The position numbers were made by a program, and so were the translations under genes. From the NCBI RefSeq assembly GCF_021730395.1, contig NC_069363.1, forward strand, positions 55,547,001-55,611,000: 64,000 bases of DNA. The letters run 5' to 3'. Below are positions 24,860 to 36,444 of the stretch, piece after piece. Every line of letters starts with the position of its first letter. Position 1 is the stretch's first letter. The DNA is from Mercenaria mercenaria. Lineage: Eukaryota; Mollusca; Bivalvia; Venerida; Veneridae. The notes under the pieces are model-generated. The model was given only the letters and a program-made list of their open reading frames with translations. It did no database searches and had not been told where the DNA came from.

Positions 24860-25475
24860 CTTTAAGGTAGTTCTGCACGTTTGGATCAAAATTTTTTCTA
24901 CAATGTAGAATTTGATTAAATTATGATTTTTCAAAACTTCAGAATATACCTAGAAAATTCAGCAAATAAAAAAGGTAGGGTCATGTGCTTGATTTTTTTT
25001 TCTAGACTGATTTGAAAAAGTTCGACCTCATGCAATATTTCATAATGGAAGTCTATGGGAAAATCATAACTTTCATAACATTTTCGCGAATAGAATTTTT
25101 TCTACAATGTAGATTTTGATGAAACTTCTCATGGTTGTTAATACATATATGGATTATAATTTGGGGAAATAAAATGTAAAGGTCCGTGTGCTTACTTTTG
25201 AGATATTTGACCATGATTAAAGTGAACCGAACATTTCACGCTAATTTTAAGACATTATTTTGAATTTTTTAACGCACCATATGTTTTAATATCATATTTT
25301 GACTTCAGAAATATAGCAACAGTGCCATTGTAATAAAATGACTCACAGGTTTCGATTAATTCATAAATTAATTTTCATTTCCGTACGCCAAATCCAGGCT
25401 TTATTCTATGTTTTCCGGATAAATAACGTTACGCCATCACTTACGGTTTTTCAAACATGCAGAACTACCTTAAAG
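24860..25475. mobile_element. 0.6-kb terminal-inverted-repeat element
   Basis: The left end ctttaaggtagttctgca is exactly complementary to the right end tgcagaactaccttaaag, and similarity continues inward with mismatches. The interior duplicates a ttttttctacaatgtaga word at 24893 and 25097. There is no transposase, so it is a non-autonomous DNA element. TTAA sits inside each end, which could be the target duplication. Confidence 0.8.
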
Positions 25476-25587
25476 AAACATAATTTTTAGTGACCTACCA
25501 CATTATCAGACAATTGGAAACCTGAAAACATAAGAAACTACCTGCTGTACATCATCTTTTCCCCTGCTTCATGCCTCCTTCCAATTT

Positions 25588-26110
25588 TTAGCTCGTGAAT
25601 TTTTGAAAAAAAATGGTGAGTTATTGTCTCCTAAACTATCAAAGCTGTTGCTTTGAAACTTGCAACACTTGTTCACCAGCAATAGCTGACTCCGTACAGC
25701 AAGAATCATAACTCTATCCTGCTTTTTGCAAGAATTATGGCCCCTTTTGGACTTAGAAAATCAGATTTCATGGTTAACTTTTATGTTTAGGTCAACTTTT
25801 CTCCTAAACTATCAAAGCTTTTGCGTTAAAACTTGCAACACTTTTTCACCATTAATAGCTGATTCTGTACAGCAAGAAGCATAACTCTATCCTGCTTTTT
25901 GCAAGAATTATGGGCCCTTTTGGACTTGGAAAATCAGATTTCTTGTGTTTAGGTCAGCTTTTCTCCTAAACTATCAAAGCTATTGCTTTAAAACTTGCAA
26001 CACTTGTTCACCATCAAAAGCTGACTCTGTACAGCAACAAACATAATTCCATCCTGCTTTTTGCAAGAATTATAACAGAAGGTATGACAATATTTCTATT
26101 ATAAAGAGAC
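25588..26110 (+). repeat. tandem array, ~170-bp units, three copies
   Basis: The word ctcctaaactatcaaagct recurs at about 25628, 25801 and 25963. Each copy also has cataactctatcctgctttt and gcaagaattatgg. A tagctcgtgaa header precedes it. Confidence 0.85.
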
Positions 26111-26263
26111 AAAAAAAAAATCAGATAAGCGTCTGAACCCGCATGCGGTGCTCTTTGTTTGGAATGTTGAGGTAGTAGGGTGAACATTTAGATTTACCTT
26201 TGTCCGTATGTCAGTCTTGATGTCTATCTGAATTTGAGTTGTGCATATTTTAAGAAGTAATTG

Positions 26264-26589
26264 ACTTAGGGTCTTGTGTGTGTGTGTGTGTGTTCGGGTT
26301 TAACGTCTTTCTCAACAATTTTCAGTCATATGAACGACGGTGTCTACTTGTAGCAGTGAGCACAATGCTCAACTTTATAGTGCTGCCTCACTGGAATATC
26401 ACGCCGTAGACACATGGCATGATACCCCACCCAGTCACATTATACTGACACCGGGCTGACCAGTCCTAGTACTATCCTCTAAATGCTGAGCGCCAAGCGA
26501 GGAAGCTACTAGTACCATTTTTTACGTCTTTGGTAGAACGCGGCCAGGGATCGAACCCACGACCTCCCACACTCGAACTTAGGGTCTTG
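26264..26589 (-). mobile_element. SINE with 13-bp target-site duplication
   Basis: A 300-bp element (26277-26576) is flanked by the exact direct repeat acttagggtcttg (26264-26276 and 26577-26589). On the minus strand its head has a tRNA B box (gtgggttcgatccctgg), and its tail ends in a CA repeat. A related copy is at 54705-55025. It inserted into an older interspersed repeat. Confidence 0.88.
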
Positions 26590-26599
26590 ATTTAGCTTG

Positions 26600-28632
26600 T
26601 GAAGTTGTGCATCTGGTGTTAAGTTTGGGATTTCACTCATCCAGACCGAAATTTTGGCCCTTGTCTTTGTAAAACATATCCATCAAAGACTTCAATGTTT
26701 ATGTTGCATATATCTCAAAAATATTTGACCTAGTCATGATCTAGGAACACAATTGCATTTTGCAAGACCAGAGTTATGACCCTTGACTTAGTCAAGATAT
26801 GCATAAACGCCTAAATATTTTTTGTCTCATATTTCTAGAAGTATTTGACCTTGAGTCATGAAACTTTAAAGGGATGCTGTTTAGCATGTGAACTTATGCA
26901 CCTATGTTTCTTTGGGGGGATTAAATCCCCTTCTGTCCCTCATCAAGCGTTTTTGATGATGTTTTATAGTATCTATACCACTCTTCCCATCTTATGACTC
27001 GCACCCCGAACACAAGCTAATGCGAAAGTTTACTTAGGCTTACACTGTCAACATATGACAGGGAGTTGGAGATAGAGTCCCTAAAGGTACACTTCTAGTT
27101 AAGGTGGCACTTAGATGAAAATCTATAGAATGTGTTTTTTAACAGAATTACGACTTTGATAGTGTAGACAGCAACATGGATGCTTTCCTCTTGGATGAAG
27201 AATAGAACGCCTCCTGCCTCTTCCAGTTATGTAGCTATCTCCGTCAACATTTGCCTTGTGAACACTCTAGAGGCCACAGTTTTGACCTAATCTTTATGAA
27301 ACTTGGTCAGAAAGGTCAAGTTCGAAACTGGGGGGTCAAAAACTAGGTCAGTAGGCCAGATCAAAGGAAAATCTTGTTAACACTCTAGAGTCCACAGTTT
27401 AAGTTTGAAACTTGTGACAATTGGTCAGAATGTTTGCCTGGATGACCTCTTGGTCAAGTTCTAATCTAGGTCATGTGGGGTCAAAAACTAGGTCACTCGG
27501 TCAAATTAAAGGAAAAGCTTGTTAACACTGTAGAGGCCACAATTATCACCCTATCTTCATGAAACTTGGTCAGAATGTTTATCTTGATGAACTTTCGGCA
27601 AAGTTCGAAACTGGGTCATGTGGGGTCAAAAACTTGGTCACCCGATCAAAAATCAAAGAAAAACATTATGTTTGCAATAGGAGCTGCATTTTTCACGGGA
27701 TCTTCATGAAACTTTATCAGAATGAAATCTAGGTCAAGTTCGAATATGGGTCATATGGGGTCAAAAACTAGGTAACCTGGTCAAACCAAAGAAAAACCTT
27801 GTTTATGCAATAAGGGCTGCACTTTTGGCTCACCATCTGTCTGTCCACACTTTCCTTTAAACAACATCTCCTCCTAAAGCACCAAGCAAATTTTGATGAA
27901 ACTTCACAGGGATGTCCGTTGGGTGGTCTTTTTTAAAACTTATTGAAAGAATTGAATTCCATACAGAACGCTGGTTGCCATGGCAACCAAAAGGAAAAAC
28001 TTTAATAAAAATCTTCTTGTCCAAAACCACAGGTCATAGGGATTTCATATTTGGTATTTAGCATCATCTAGTGGTCCTCTACCAAGATTATTCAAATTAT
28101 GCCCCTGAAGTGAAAAGAGGCCCCACCCAGGGGGTCCCAAGTTTTACATAGACATATAGGAATTTTTTTTTAAATCTTCTTGCCTGAAAATTCAAGGCCT
28201 AGGCCATTGATATTTGGTATATAGCATTGCCTAATGGTTCTCAAACAAGAATGTTCAAATTATGCCCCTGCGGTGAAAAGAGGCCCCGCCCCGGGGGTCA
28301 CTTGTGTACGAGTTATATAGGAAAAAGTACTTCAAAAATTATCTGATCATATTTCTTAGACTGTTTACTTTTAATTACTTGATGACCACAAGTAATTAGG
28401 GGTCACTTGACTGTGATATTGACCTACTGACATATTTTCTTGTTTTTTAAGATACAGCCTTGAAATTTGGATGACATATACAGTTTTGCACACCGATCTT
28501 AACACTTTTAGTGACCATGAATGTGACCTACTGACCTACTTTCTTAATATTTTAGCATCAGTTTGACATTTGAAACATGCACCTCATATTATTCAGGTGA
28601 GCGATCCAGGGTCATCATGACCCTCTTGTTCA
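26600..28632 (+). repeat. mosaic of tandem-repeat elements ending ccctcttgtt
   Basis: Units with gggtcaaaaactaggtca, gaaacttggtcagaatgt and ggtcaagttcgaa recur every 140-150 bp. The block closes with ggtgagcgatccagggtcat and catgaccctcttgttc at 28597-28632, the same kind of end seen at 45780 and 47800. No coding sequence is seen. Confidence 0.75.
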
Positions 28633-29190
28633 CTCAATATTCGTGCAAATAGGGGCTGCATTTTTCACTAGATATTTGTGAAATTTGATCAGAATGATCT
28701 TGATGAAATCTAGGCAAAGTTCGAATATGGGTCTTCTGGGTTAAAAAACTAGGTCACCTGGTTAAATTAAAGAACTACTTTAAGTATGCATTAGGGACTG
28801 CATTTTTCACTGGATATTCGTGGAATTAGAACAAATTGTTTGTCTTGATCAAATCTAGACCAAGTTTGAATATAGGTCATCTGGGGTCAAAAACTAGGTC
28901 ACTGTCACATCAAAGGAAAACTTTGTGTATGCAGTAAGGGCTGCATTTTTCATCAGATGTGCATGAAACATGGTCAGAATGTTTGTCTCCATGAAATCTT
29001 GGGCAAGTTTTTATCTGGGTCACTCAGAGTTAAAAACTAGGTCACCAGGTCAAATCAAAGAAAAAGCTTGTTTACACTCTAGCATTTGGATTCAGTCTTC
29101 ATAAAACTTGGTCAGAATGTTTGTTATCATAAAGTCTTGGATTATTTTGAATCTGGGTCACGTGGGGTCAAAAACTAGGGTATATTCAAT
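28633..29190 (+). repeat. further tandem units of the same family
   Basis: At least three more units with aactaggtcac and ggtcagaatgtttgt words follow the previous block without a clear border. Confidence 0.7.
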
Positions 29191-30206
29191 ATTCAATAAT
29201 ATTTTATAATGTAGACGAGGCTTCAAACCAGTTACACTACAGTTCATCGTAGTCCTGATAAATGTTATATGTAACCGTACATTGTATTCATTTATCAGTC
29301 ATTGACATGTTTTATGATAAGATAACTTCACAATCAAAATTTTGTGAAAATCCAATTATGATTTCATTTTTTTCTATTACATGCATTATGAAGTCAGTTT
29401 TTAAAAGGATTGGATATATTTCTCATTCCCTTAATGTCATGTCATGTGTTTAAACATTGTGTTCATAATATATGTAAAAGATGATGGAATTATTATCTGA
29501 CAGAGTTTCAATGAATAATTCATGCTGAAGTTTTAGTTCGATACAATTTACAGATGCGTAAGTAATTGCTTCTGTTTCTGTCTTTGGTCTTGCAGCTGAA
29601 ATCGGGGATTAAGAGGCTTGGAATAACTTTCCCATACAGTTTGGGTTTAAACACTGCTTAGGATGTAGGACGAAATTACCCGATGAAACTAGCTAGCGGA
29701 AGGTCGATGATTTTCTACCCCCTCCATTAAAGCAGAAAGTCGACAATTGTGCCGTTGAACTAAAATACGTCGCTGTAGTACAGTCATGATCAGTGATTGG
29801 ATCAGAGTGGGTCCTGGCCGAATCGAATAACATTTGTTTTGTCAGTCATGTATGTTTACTTGTATCATAGCTCGGTGTTTTTTCTTAACAAATTTGGTGC
29901 AGGTAATTCGTATACACAGTACAGGGTGCGGTAAAAAAAAGTGTGCAGGTATTAAATACCCGCACGCTAGTTACCGCACTGTTGGATAGGAAATTATGCC
30001 AACGTGTCTGGAAAAGTAGACAACGAAGTGTATTTTATTGATTTTCTGCTCTAGCATTGGTTTATTTTACCTGGGCTTTACCCGTTTGTAAAGCAAGGAT
30101 TTTAAGTACTCACTGAACTGCTGTATATGGCAATATACGCCCCCTCGTACAAATCGTTTACCCTCGAGTTTCAATGCTCTTTCTATTACTTATTCTTCGA
30201 GAAATA
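29191..30206. other. intergenic, nothing recognised
   Basis: AT-rich sequence. The last several hundred bases before 30702 should contain the promoter of the RING gene, but no core element stands out. Confidence 0.4.
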
Positions 30207-30447
30207 TATGAGCCATGCCATGGGAAAACCAACATAGTGGGTTTGCGACCAGCAAGGATCCAGACCAGCCTGCGCATCCGCGCAGTCTGGTCAGGATCCA
30301 TGCTGTTCGCTAACAGATTCTCCAATTCCAATAGGCTTTAAAAGCGAACAGCATGGATCCTGACCAGACTGCGCGGATGCGCAGGCTGGTCTGGATCCAT
30401 GCTGGTCGCAAACCCACTATGCTGGTTTTCTCATGGCGCGGCTCATA
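30207..30447. repeat. foldback element, copy 3
   Basis: A full-length copy with tatgagccatgccatggg at the left end and tcatggcgcggctcata at the right end. It lies about 255 bp upstream of the RING gene start codon. Confidence 0.9.
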
Positions 30448-30701
30448 TACAGTACGAGTACATTTAAAAATATTCTATCCTAGTTATGTATAAAATGCGA
30501 CTCTCGGAAAAAGTAGGAATTGTTAGTGTCTAAACGTTCGAATGAATCGGACAGTAAAATTCGAACTAGCTGAAATTGAATAAAAGTTTATAAAAACAAA
30601 TATGGAAACACTAATTTATAAATGCTACTTTCTTTTCATACAAAAGGACATAAATGGAGGAAGTCGAATTTTGAACCTGATGAAGTACCATCTAAAGTGA
30701 G

Positions 30702-31763
30702 ATGTGGGTGACTGGTTCCTTAGTTTTGATTCTAACAGCGGCTCTCGTAGGTATGACAACCAGTCCATCTGACTATACAGTTGCCATCGTAGACTGCGCT
30801 TGCGCACCGCTAGAAAAAACTTCAAATGCCATCCTTACTGTTCTCAATGCTGCGCTAGATTTCACAGTATCGCCCGTTTTCATTTTGTCACAATTCGGGA
30901 CGACATTCTTGGATTTATGTAAAGAGCTGTGTACAAAAATGGCGTGCTCGTTGCTGGACTTCGTAGAGTATTGTTTGCGAAACATTGTGGTTGCCCTACA
31001 AACTGTTATTAGTTACGCTACAAACTTAACACTGAAGGCTGCCAAGAAATTGGGTGCTGTTAAGACAACCGTGACACCAATTGTTTCGTTTAGTGGTATT
31101 GCACAAAAATATTGCTCGTCTATCAAGATGTTATTCGACCATATTCTGTATGACTTATTCATTCAGACATATATCAAAACATGCCTGATTTATATTTTTG
31201 AAGCATGCCATATTTTAACATCTTTTCCACTGTTGCTAATCAGGTACACAATGGACAAAGTCATAGTCGTTCTTAAATATCTTATAGCACTGCCATCCAG
31301 ATGTTTGTTAAGTCTCATAAAGTATGTTCTTTACAGTTTTTTGCACCCTTACGTATGTGTGATATATTCCTCATGTACTGTTGGAATATTTGTTCTTGTG
31401 ATTCCCGTGCTTATGCACGTGTGCAGAGTGAGAGATATCCGACCCCTTGTACGATGGCTGTGCACGGTGGCAATGAACTCGGAGTCTAGAAACAGAGTTT
31501 TGGATATTCTCTATCGAATGACAAATGAAGAGATCTCGAGAAGAGATGTAGGGTATATGATTGGCCAATCAGAAGACGCCATAGAAGGTGTAGTTCCGGA
31601 ACCGGAAACTCGAGAAGAATGCGCAGTGTGTTATCAGACAGAGCGTCTCTTGAAAATTGTTCCTTGTGGCCATAAAACAACTTGCTTCAAGTGTTTGCAA
31701 GAAATTGGGAAAATAAATAATCGATGTCCAATGTGCAGAGAGCATATACTGTTTACGGTCTAA
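30702..31763 (+). CDS. multi-pass membrane RING E3 ligase, RNF26-like, intronless
   Basis: 353 residues in one exon. The C-terminal RING has ligands C307, C310, C322, H324, C328, C331, C342 and C345 in the pattern CAVC, PCGH, TTCFKC and CPMC, so a zinc-binding C3HC4 E3 ubiquitin ligase is expected. The N-terminal two thirds is hydrophobic: a start segment (about 2-20) and several likely membrane spans (about 95-110, 157-182, 186-213 and 218-240). The RING would face the cytosol. A multi-span N-terminus with a RING at the extreme C-terminus matches the layout of RNF26, an ER ligase that in vertebrates acts on STING and organises endosomes. Sequence similarity outside the RING is not obvious, so the orthology is tentative. 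The start was chosen as the first ATG of the open frame. Confidence 0.8.
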   Translation: MWVTGSLVLILTAALVGMTTSPSDYTVAIVDCACAPLEKTSNAILTVLNAALDFTVSPVFILSQFGTTFLDLCKELCTKMACSLLDFVEYCLRNIVVALQTVISYATNLTLKAAKKLGAVKTTVTPIVSFSGIAQKYCSSIKMLFDHILYDLFIQTYIKTCLIYIFEACHILTSFPLLLIRYTMDKVIVVLKYLIALPSRCLLSLIKYVLYSFLHPYVCVIYSSCTVGIFVLVIPVLMHVCRVRDIRPLVRWLCTVAMNSESRNRVLDILYRMTNEEISRRDVGYMIGQSEDAIEGVVPEPETREECAVCYQTERLLKIVPCGHKTTCFKCLQEIGKINNRCPMCREHILFTV

Positions 31764-32100
31764 CATATTTCACAAATAGACTATGTGTAACTATTAAAAG
31801 GAAATAAGAAATAAGGCAAGAGTAAGGATGTAGAGCGAAACAAGTCTTCGGCTAACTGTAGATGTATTTTGTTATTGTAAAATGATAGTAAAACGATAAC
31901 AGTGAACATATAATAATTATTCTTATGTACATAAAGATGTTTCAGTAGCTCTTGTCTACAGTACCTTTAAACACGTGCCTGCTTCACTTGACATCAGTGA
32001 GACCATGGCGATTAAAACAAATTGGCATTACTACTGTCTTCCCCACTGTGTTATTTTTTTTTGTATTTTTTGTTGAGATATTGCTCAAGCAGTTATATTT
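31764..32100. other. 3' flank of the RING gene
   Basis: Probable 3' untranslated region and spacer. No canonical AATAAA is seen close to the stop codon. Confidence 0.4.
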
Positions 32101-33210
32101 TAGCTCGACTATTCGAAGAGTAAGTAGAGCTATCTTACTCACAACGGCGTCGGCGCCGGCGTCACACCTTGGTTAATTTTTTTCGTACCAGTCCACATTT
32201 TGACAAAGTCTTTTGAGATAAAACTTTGAAACTTTCAACACTTTTTTACCATCACCATGTCCACTTTTAGGCAAGAGTACATAACTCCATCAATGATTTT
32301 GGCTGAATTATGGCCCCTTTATTAAGTTACAAATCTTGGTTACTAGTAAGTTTTTCGTACCAGTTCATATTTCGTGTGAAGTGTTTGACATACGGCATTG
32401 AAACTTTTATCACTTGTTTTTTATAACAGTCTCTATCTGTAGGCAAGAGTACATAACTCTGTCAGCTATTTTGGCTGAATTATGGCCCTTTTTAGACTTG
32501 GAAATTGGTACAATTTTCGTACAAATCAGCGTTTTGTCAAAACTATTTGACATGTGGCTTTGAAACTTTGAATATTTATTTATCATTATGATTTCCATCT
32601 ATGGGCAAGATAGCATAACTGTGTCAACTATTTTGGCTGAATTGTGGTCCTTTTTGGACTTGGAAATTGGTTCAGTTTTCGTACAAGTCAGCGTTATGTC
32701 AAAACTATTTGACATGCGGCTTTGAAACTTTGAACACTTGTTTATCGTCATAATTTCCATCTGTAGGCAAGAGTACATAACTCTGTCAACTATTTTGGCT
32801 GAATTATGGCCCTTTTTGGACATAGAAATCAGTTAAATTTTTCATACCAGTCAGTATTTTGCCTAAGATATGGCTTTGAAACTTGGACGACTTGTTTACC
32901 ATCATAGTCTACATATTTAGGCAAGACTACATAACTAGGACAATGACTTTAGCTCAGTTGTGGCCCGTTTTTGACATTGAAATTAGTTAAGTTTCGCATA
33001 CCATTCCATATTTTGTCTAAACTGTTTGATATATGGCTTTGAAACTTGCTTACCATCATGGTTACACATTGCCATATAGTGCAAGACTTATCCAAATCCA
33101 CAAATACAGGTAAATTGTTTGTCTTATCTATTACTTTTCTTTTGTCTAAAAACCTCTGGTAATATTTTGGCCCCATACTTCCATCAATTCTTCGAATAGT
33201 CTAGCGCGCT
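32101..33210 (+). repeat. header-plus-array element, ~165-bp units, closed by cttcgaatagtcta
   Basis: It opens with tagctcgactattcgaag and a GC-rich ggcgtcggcgccggcgtc block. It then holds about six units recognised by ggcaagagtacataactc and ttttggctgaattatggcc. It closes with cttcgaatagtcta, the complement of its opening word. That gives defined terminal inverted ends around a minisatellite. Confidence 0.85.
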
Positions 33211-34237
33211 ATCAACAGACAGCTCTTGTTCATGAGTGTTCATACCATCCTTATTAATATATATGTTCATTGAACTATATTAAATCCATAAATGTCGTTT
33301 CTTAGATGTCCCCAGTTTTTCTTTTATCAGACTGTGTATCTGTCTGTCCGAAACAGACTTACTTATACATTTGACCAGTGACCACTTGCGTGTATCTATA
33401 GCATGAATGAAGTAAATCAAGCCTGTCCCCTGATTCAAACATTCACAAAGCCTCGCACACGTGGAATATACTTCCAAGTCTCCGACTTTATAGCGGATAC
33501 ATGTATTTGTTTGCTTGAGAGCAAGTTTGTAATATCGTCCACCAAGTGAATGCTAAATGCAATTATTGCAAGAGAGGCATAGCCACGTGTGAAAATGCAA
33601 TATCTTGTGTTCATCAGTGAAACAAAGTATTGATCTTATAATTATGTAAAATAACCGCATTTCCTTGTTATTTCGCGTCTTTTCAAAAAGCTTTAATTTT
33701 TTTTACCTATTTGACCCTCGCATCCAATGAAAAAAGAAACTGACATTAATTAGATATATTTCGCTTTTGTGTATATAAAAAGTGATATTTTAGGTCGGTT
33801 TTGAAAATACATTCCGTTTCCGCCGCATCCATGCAGGAATAATGAATTGCCCGTGCATATATCGAGAACTCAACGCGAAACTAGTCTATCTGCTTCTATT
33901 TCTATGTACACTTAGACTAGTTTCGCGTTGAGCCCTCGAAATATATATAATATGCACCAGGTACATGGAATTTTGTTGTGATCGCAGCTGCAAGCTGAAT
34001 AATCTGCTATTTATTTAATCACCAGAAAGAATCGACGAAACCTTTTTGCACGAGACGCCGTGCCTGGATTACAATACTGGTACCAAATTAATCAAAATCA
34101 AATGTATGAATTTCTCTCACTCAGATTTTTACAAATGATTTTACATTGACGCTCAGTCAATTTGAACCGCAGCATGACTTTAAATTACGTAAATGTTTGG
34201 TCCCTGATGCATTGTCTGACTGGTTCCTAAACCGATG
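33211..34237. other. intergenic with a hairpin at 33853-33957
   Basis: ctcaacgcgaaactagtct (33869-33887) is exactly complementary to agactagtttcgcgttgag (33914-33932), and pairing extends outward through gtgcatata and tatgcac with mismatches. The rest shows nothing recognisable. Confidence 0.6.
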
Positions 34238-36444
34238 CTAGCTGGCCATTCTATATTGTTCATGTCTTTCCGCTCTGCGTCGCATAATTCTGAAATTTGA
34301 AAAATAAAAAATGTATTACTCAACAGTATTGCACAAGTGAAACTTTATTGTTGTATCTCTAAAGCATCGTGTATATTTAATATTGTGACACATTCACATA
34401 TATTGCTAAGCTTCTAATATCTTCGCAAGACCTAATGTCAGGTATGATTCTTTGGTACTATTCTTACCCAAAAATGCACTACTACCAAGAACAAGCGCAA
34501 TACTGTAACAGTCATGAACTATTTAAAATAGTGGACCTATGAGTACTTCAAACTTTTAGTTTCACTGTGTGCAACACTTAACATCATAAACAAATGACAG
34601 ACGATATATATACCTCTGTACTATTGTTGCCACGAGCACAGTGAGTGCAATGCTTGAAAGTATTATCACACCGATCAGCCACACTGGAAACGCCTTTTCC
34701 TTTTCCTGTACGTTGTATTTTTGAGATCCTGTAAAACAGAAAACCCGTTTATACATACAAACATTTCGCAACATTAGTTCATTTGAGTGACTTTCTGTTT
34801 CGCTTAGCAAAATCTATATAAACACAAGTAAAATATCAGTCTAAGTTGAAAAGTCTCTTTCAATAAAACTATCATAGATGTATTACTGAAAGGAAATTCG
34901 TACTGGGCCAAAAAAAAACAACAACGAAAATTAAACATTCTTTTACGTATTATATACATACATTTTCCCTAAGTCAAAACCACGCCATTTGATCTTACTT
35001 GGCATACCGTAGCTGCTTAGTTCATATTCTTCCATAAAATATTGCTAATCTACTGTACTGACTGACGTTTTCAGCTACTTTCGCTCTTATTTAATTAAAT
35101 TGTATAAAAAGACCCGTAGCATACACCTCCCACTGGTCCACAGGCACATCTCTTATACAAGATAATGTCCGCATGCATGTTAAAAATGCATGTAATTACT
35201 TTGCTATGCATTACTCGTCTTGTACATTAGAGTGGGGCTATAAAGTGTGATATCGATGAATAGTAACCATATGCAGAAAAAGACTTATTAACCAGAGTCA
35301 TCAAGGGGAAGAGAATTAATGCCAGCACTTGGCAGAAAACAGTAATGATCGTGCATGTTCAGCAATGTTACCTTCTAAAGATGTCTTGATGCTGCTCTAT
35401 CATGTAGGCTCTTTTTGTATTTAATCTTTACCCTGCTAGATTTCTATAATGAACGTGCCCATCTTTCAATTTGGACAGTACCATTAACAATTAAAAGGGA
35501 TGCTTGCCAAAAATATACTGACTGAATGGCGACCAGTGCAGATCATGATCAGACTGCACGGATGTGCAGGCTGATCATGATCTACACTGGTCGCAAAGGC
35601 AGAATCAGTCGTGCCCAGCATAATAAGGGTTAAATAAAACTCTATGATCATTGTCGTAAAATAAGATTTCCCATCATAATGGCCTGTTGTATAGATATAA
35701 TTAGAGATTATGCCAATTAGGCTAAATACCCAGTAGCCCACTGAGCGGGATCAATAATTTGTTCATATATGCTTAATATAACTAACTTACCAGTTGGGCT
35801 CGATGTGGTTGTATTTGCAGCGAAAACATCTGAAAAAATAAATGATTGAATAATTGAAATTCTATTTATATATATTCAAGTCAATCAAAGAAAAAATGCA
35901 GCTAATTATGATGTTTTAAACATGAATATGTAACGAGGTCAAACTCTTATAATAAAATGTTTCCCTTTTTATGTGACGGATAGAGCTTTATGCAACCTTA
36001 TTTGCTAAACTTTTCAAAGGTATATATATTTGAATTATCCTTGGAAAAAGTCTCTGTGTACATACAATAAATTGATCATTGAGCCTATGACTATTAAAAT
36101 ATACGAGTCACAAAATGAGCCGCACCATGAGAAAACCAACATAGTGCATTTGCGACCAGCATGGATCCATACCAGCCTGCGCATCCGCATACTTTCTAAT
36201 ATGTTAATCATAATTATAGTCAAACCTATGACAAATATATGAGAAAACAATTTAAACATTGGGTTTAACAAGAAAATAATATATTTTATGTTCATAACAA
36301 AAAATGTGGCAGTCGTATTTTAATCAAAGGCATTATGACCAGTCAAGACAAAAAGCAACCAGAACTACGCAGCTACTTACCAAAGAAGACATGTACAAAC
36401 AATAGAGCTCTGTACAAGTAATGCCTGAATTGTGGAAAATCCAT
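34238..36444 (-). CDS. small single-pass (type I) membrane protein, 90 aa, four exons
   Basis: I assembled this from exons 36444-36381, 35829-35791, 34728-34614 and 34289-34238. All borders are GT-AG, and the phases (1, 1, 2) fit and end in TAG. Residues 1-21 (MDFPQFRHYLYRALLFVHVFF) read as a signal sequence. Residues 22-49 are a very short outside part with one N-glycosylation site, NTT at 28-30. Residues 50-72 (PVWLIGVIILSSIALTVLVA onward) form one membrane span. Residues 73-90 are a basic tail beginning QRIMRRRAERHEQY. I do not recognise a family. It could be a short isoform of a receptor whose outer-domain exons are skipped or lie elsewhere, or a true micro-membrane protein. Confidence 0.6.
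35421..35633 (-). repeat. ttaacccttagcctgct element, full copy in an intron
   Basis: About 213 bp, in the orientation of the 16982 copy, with gactgaatggcgaccagtgc, gatgtgcaggctgatcatga and a right end aataagggttaa. It lies in the second intron of the small membrane protein gene. Confidence 0.8.
36115..36189. repeat. foldback element, copy 4, left fragment only
   Basis: Matches the first 75 bp of the other copies (atgagccgcaccatgagaaa to cagcctgcgcatccgc) and then breaks off. It lies in the first intron of the small membrane protein gene. Confidence 0.8.
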
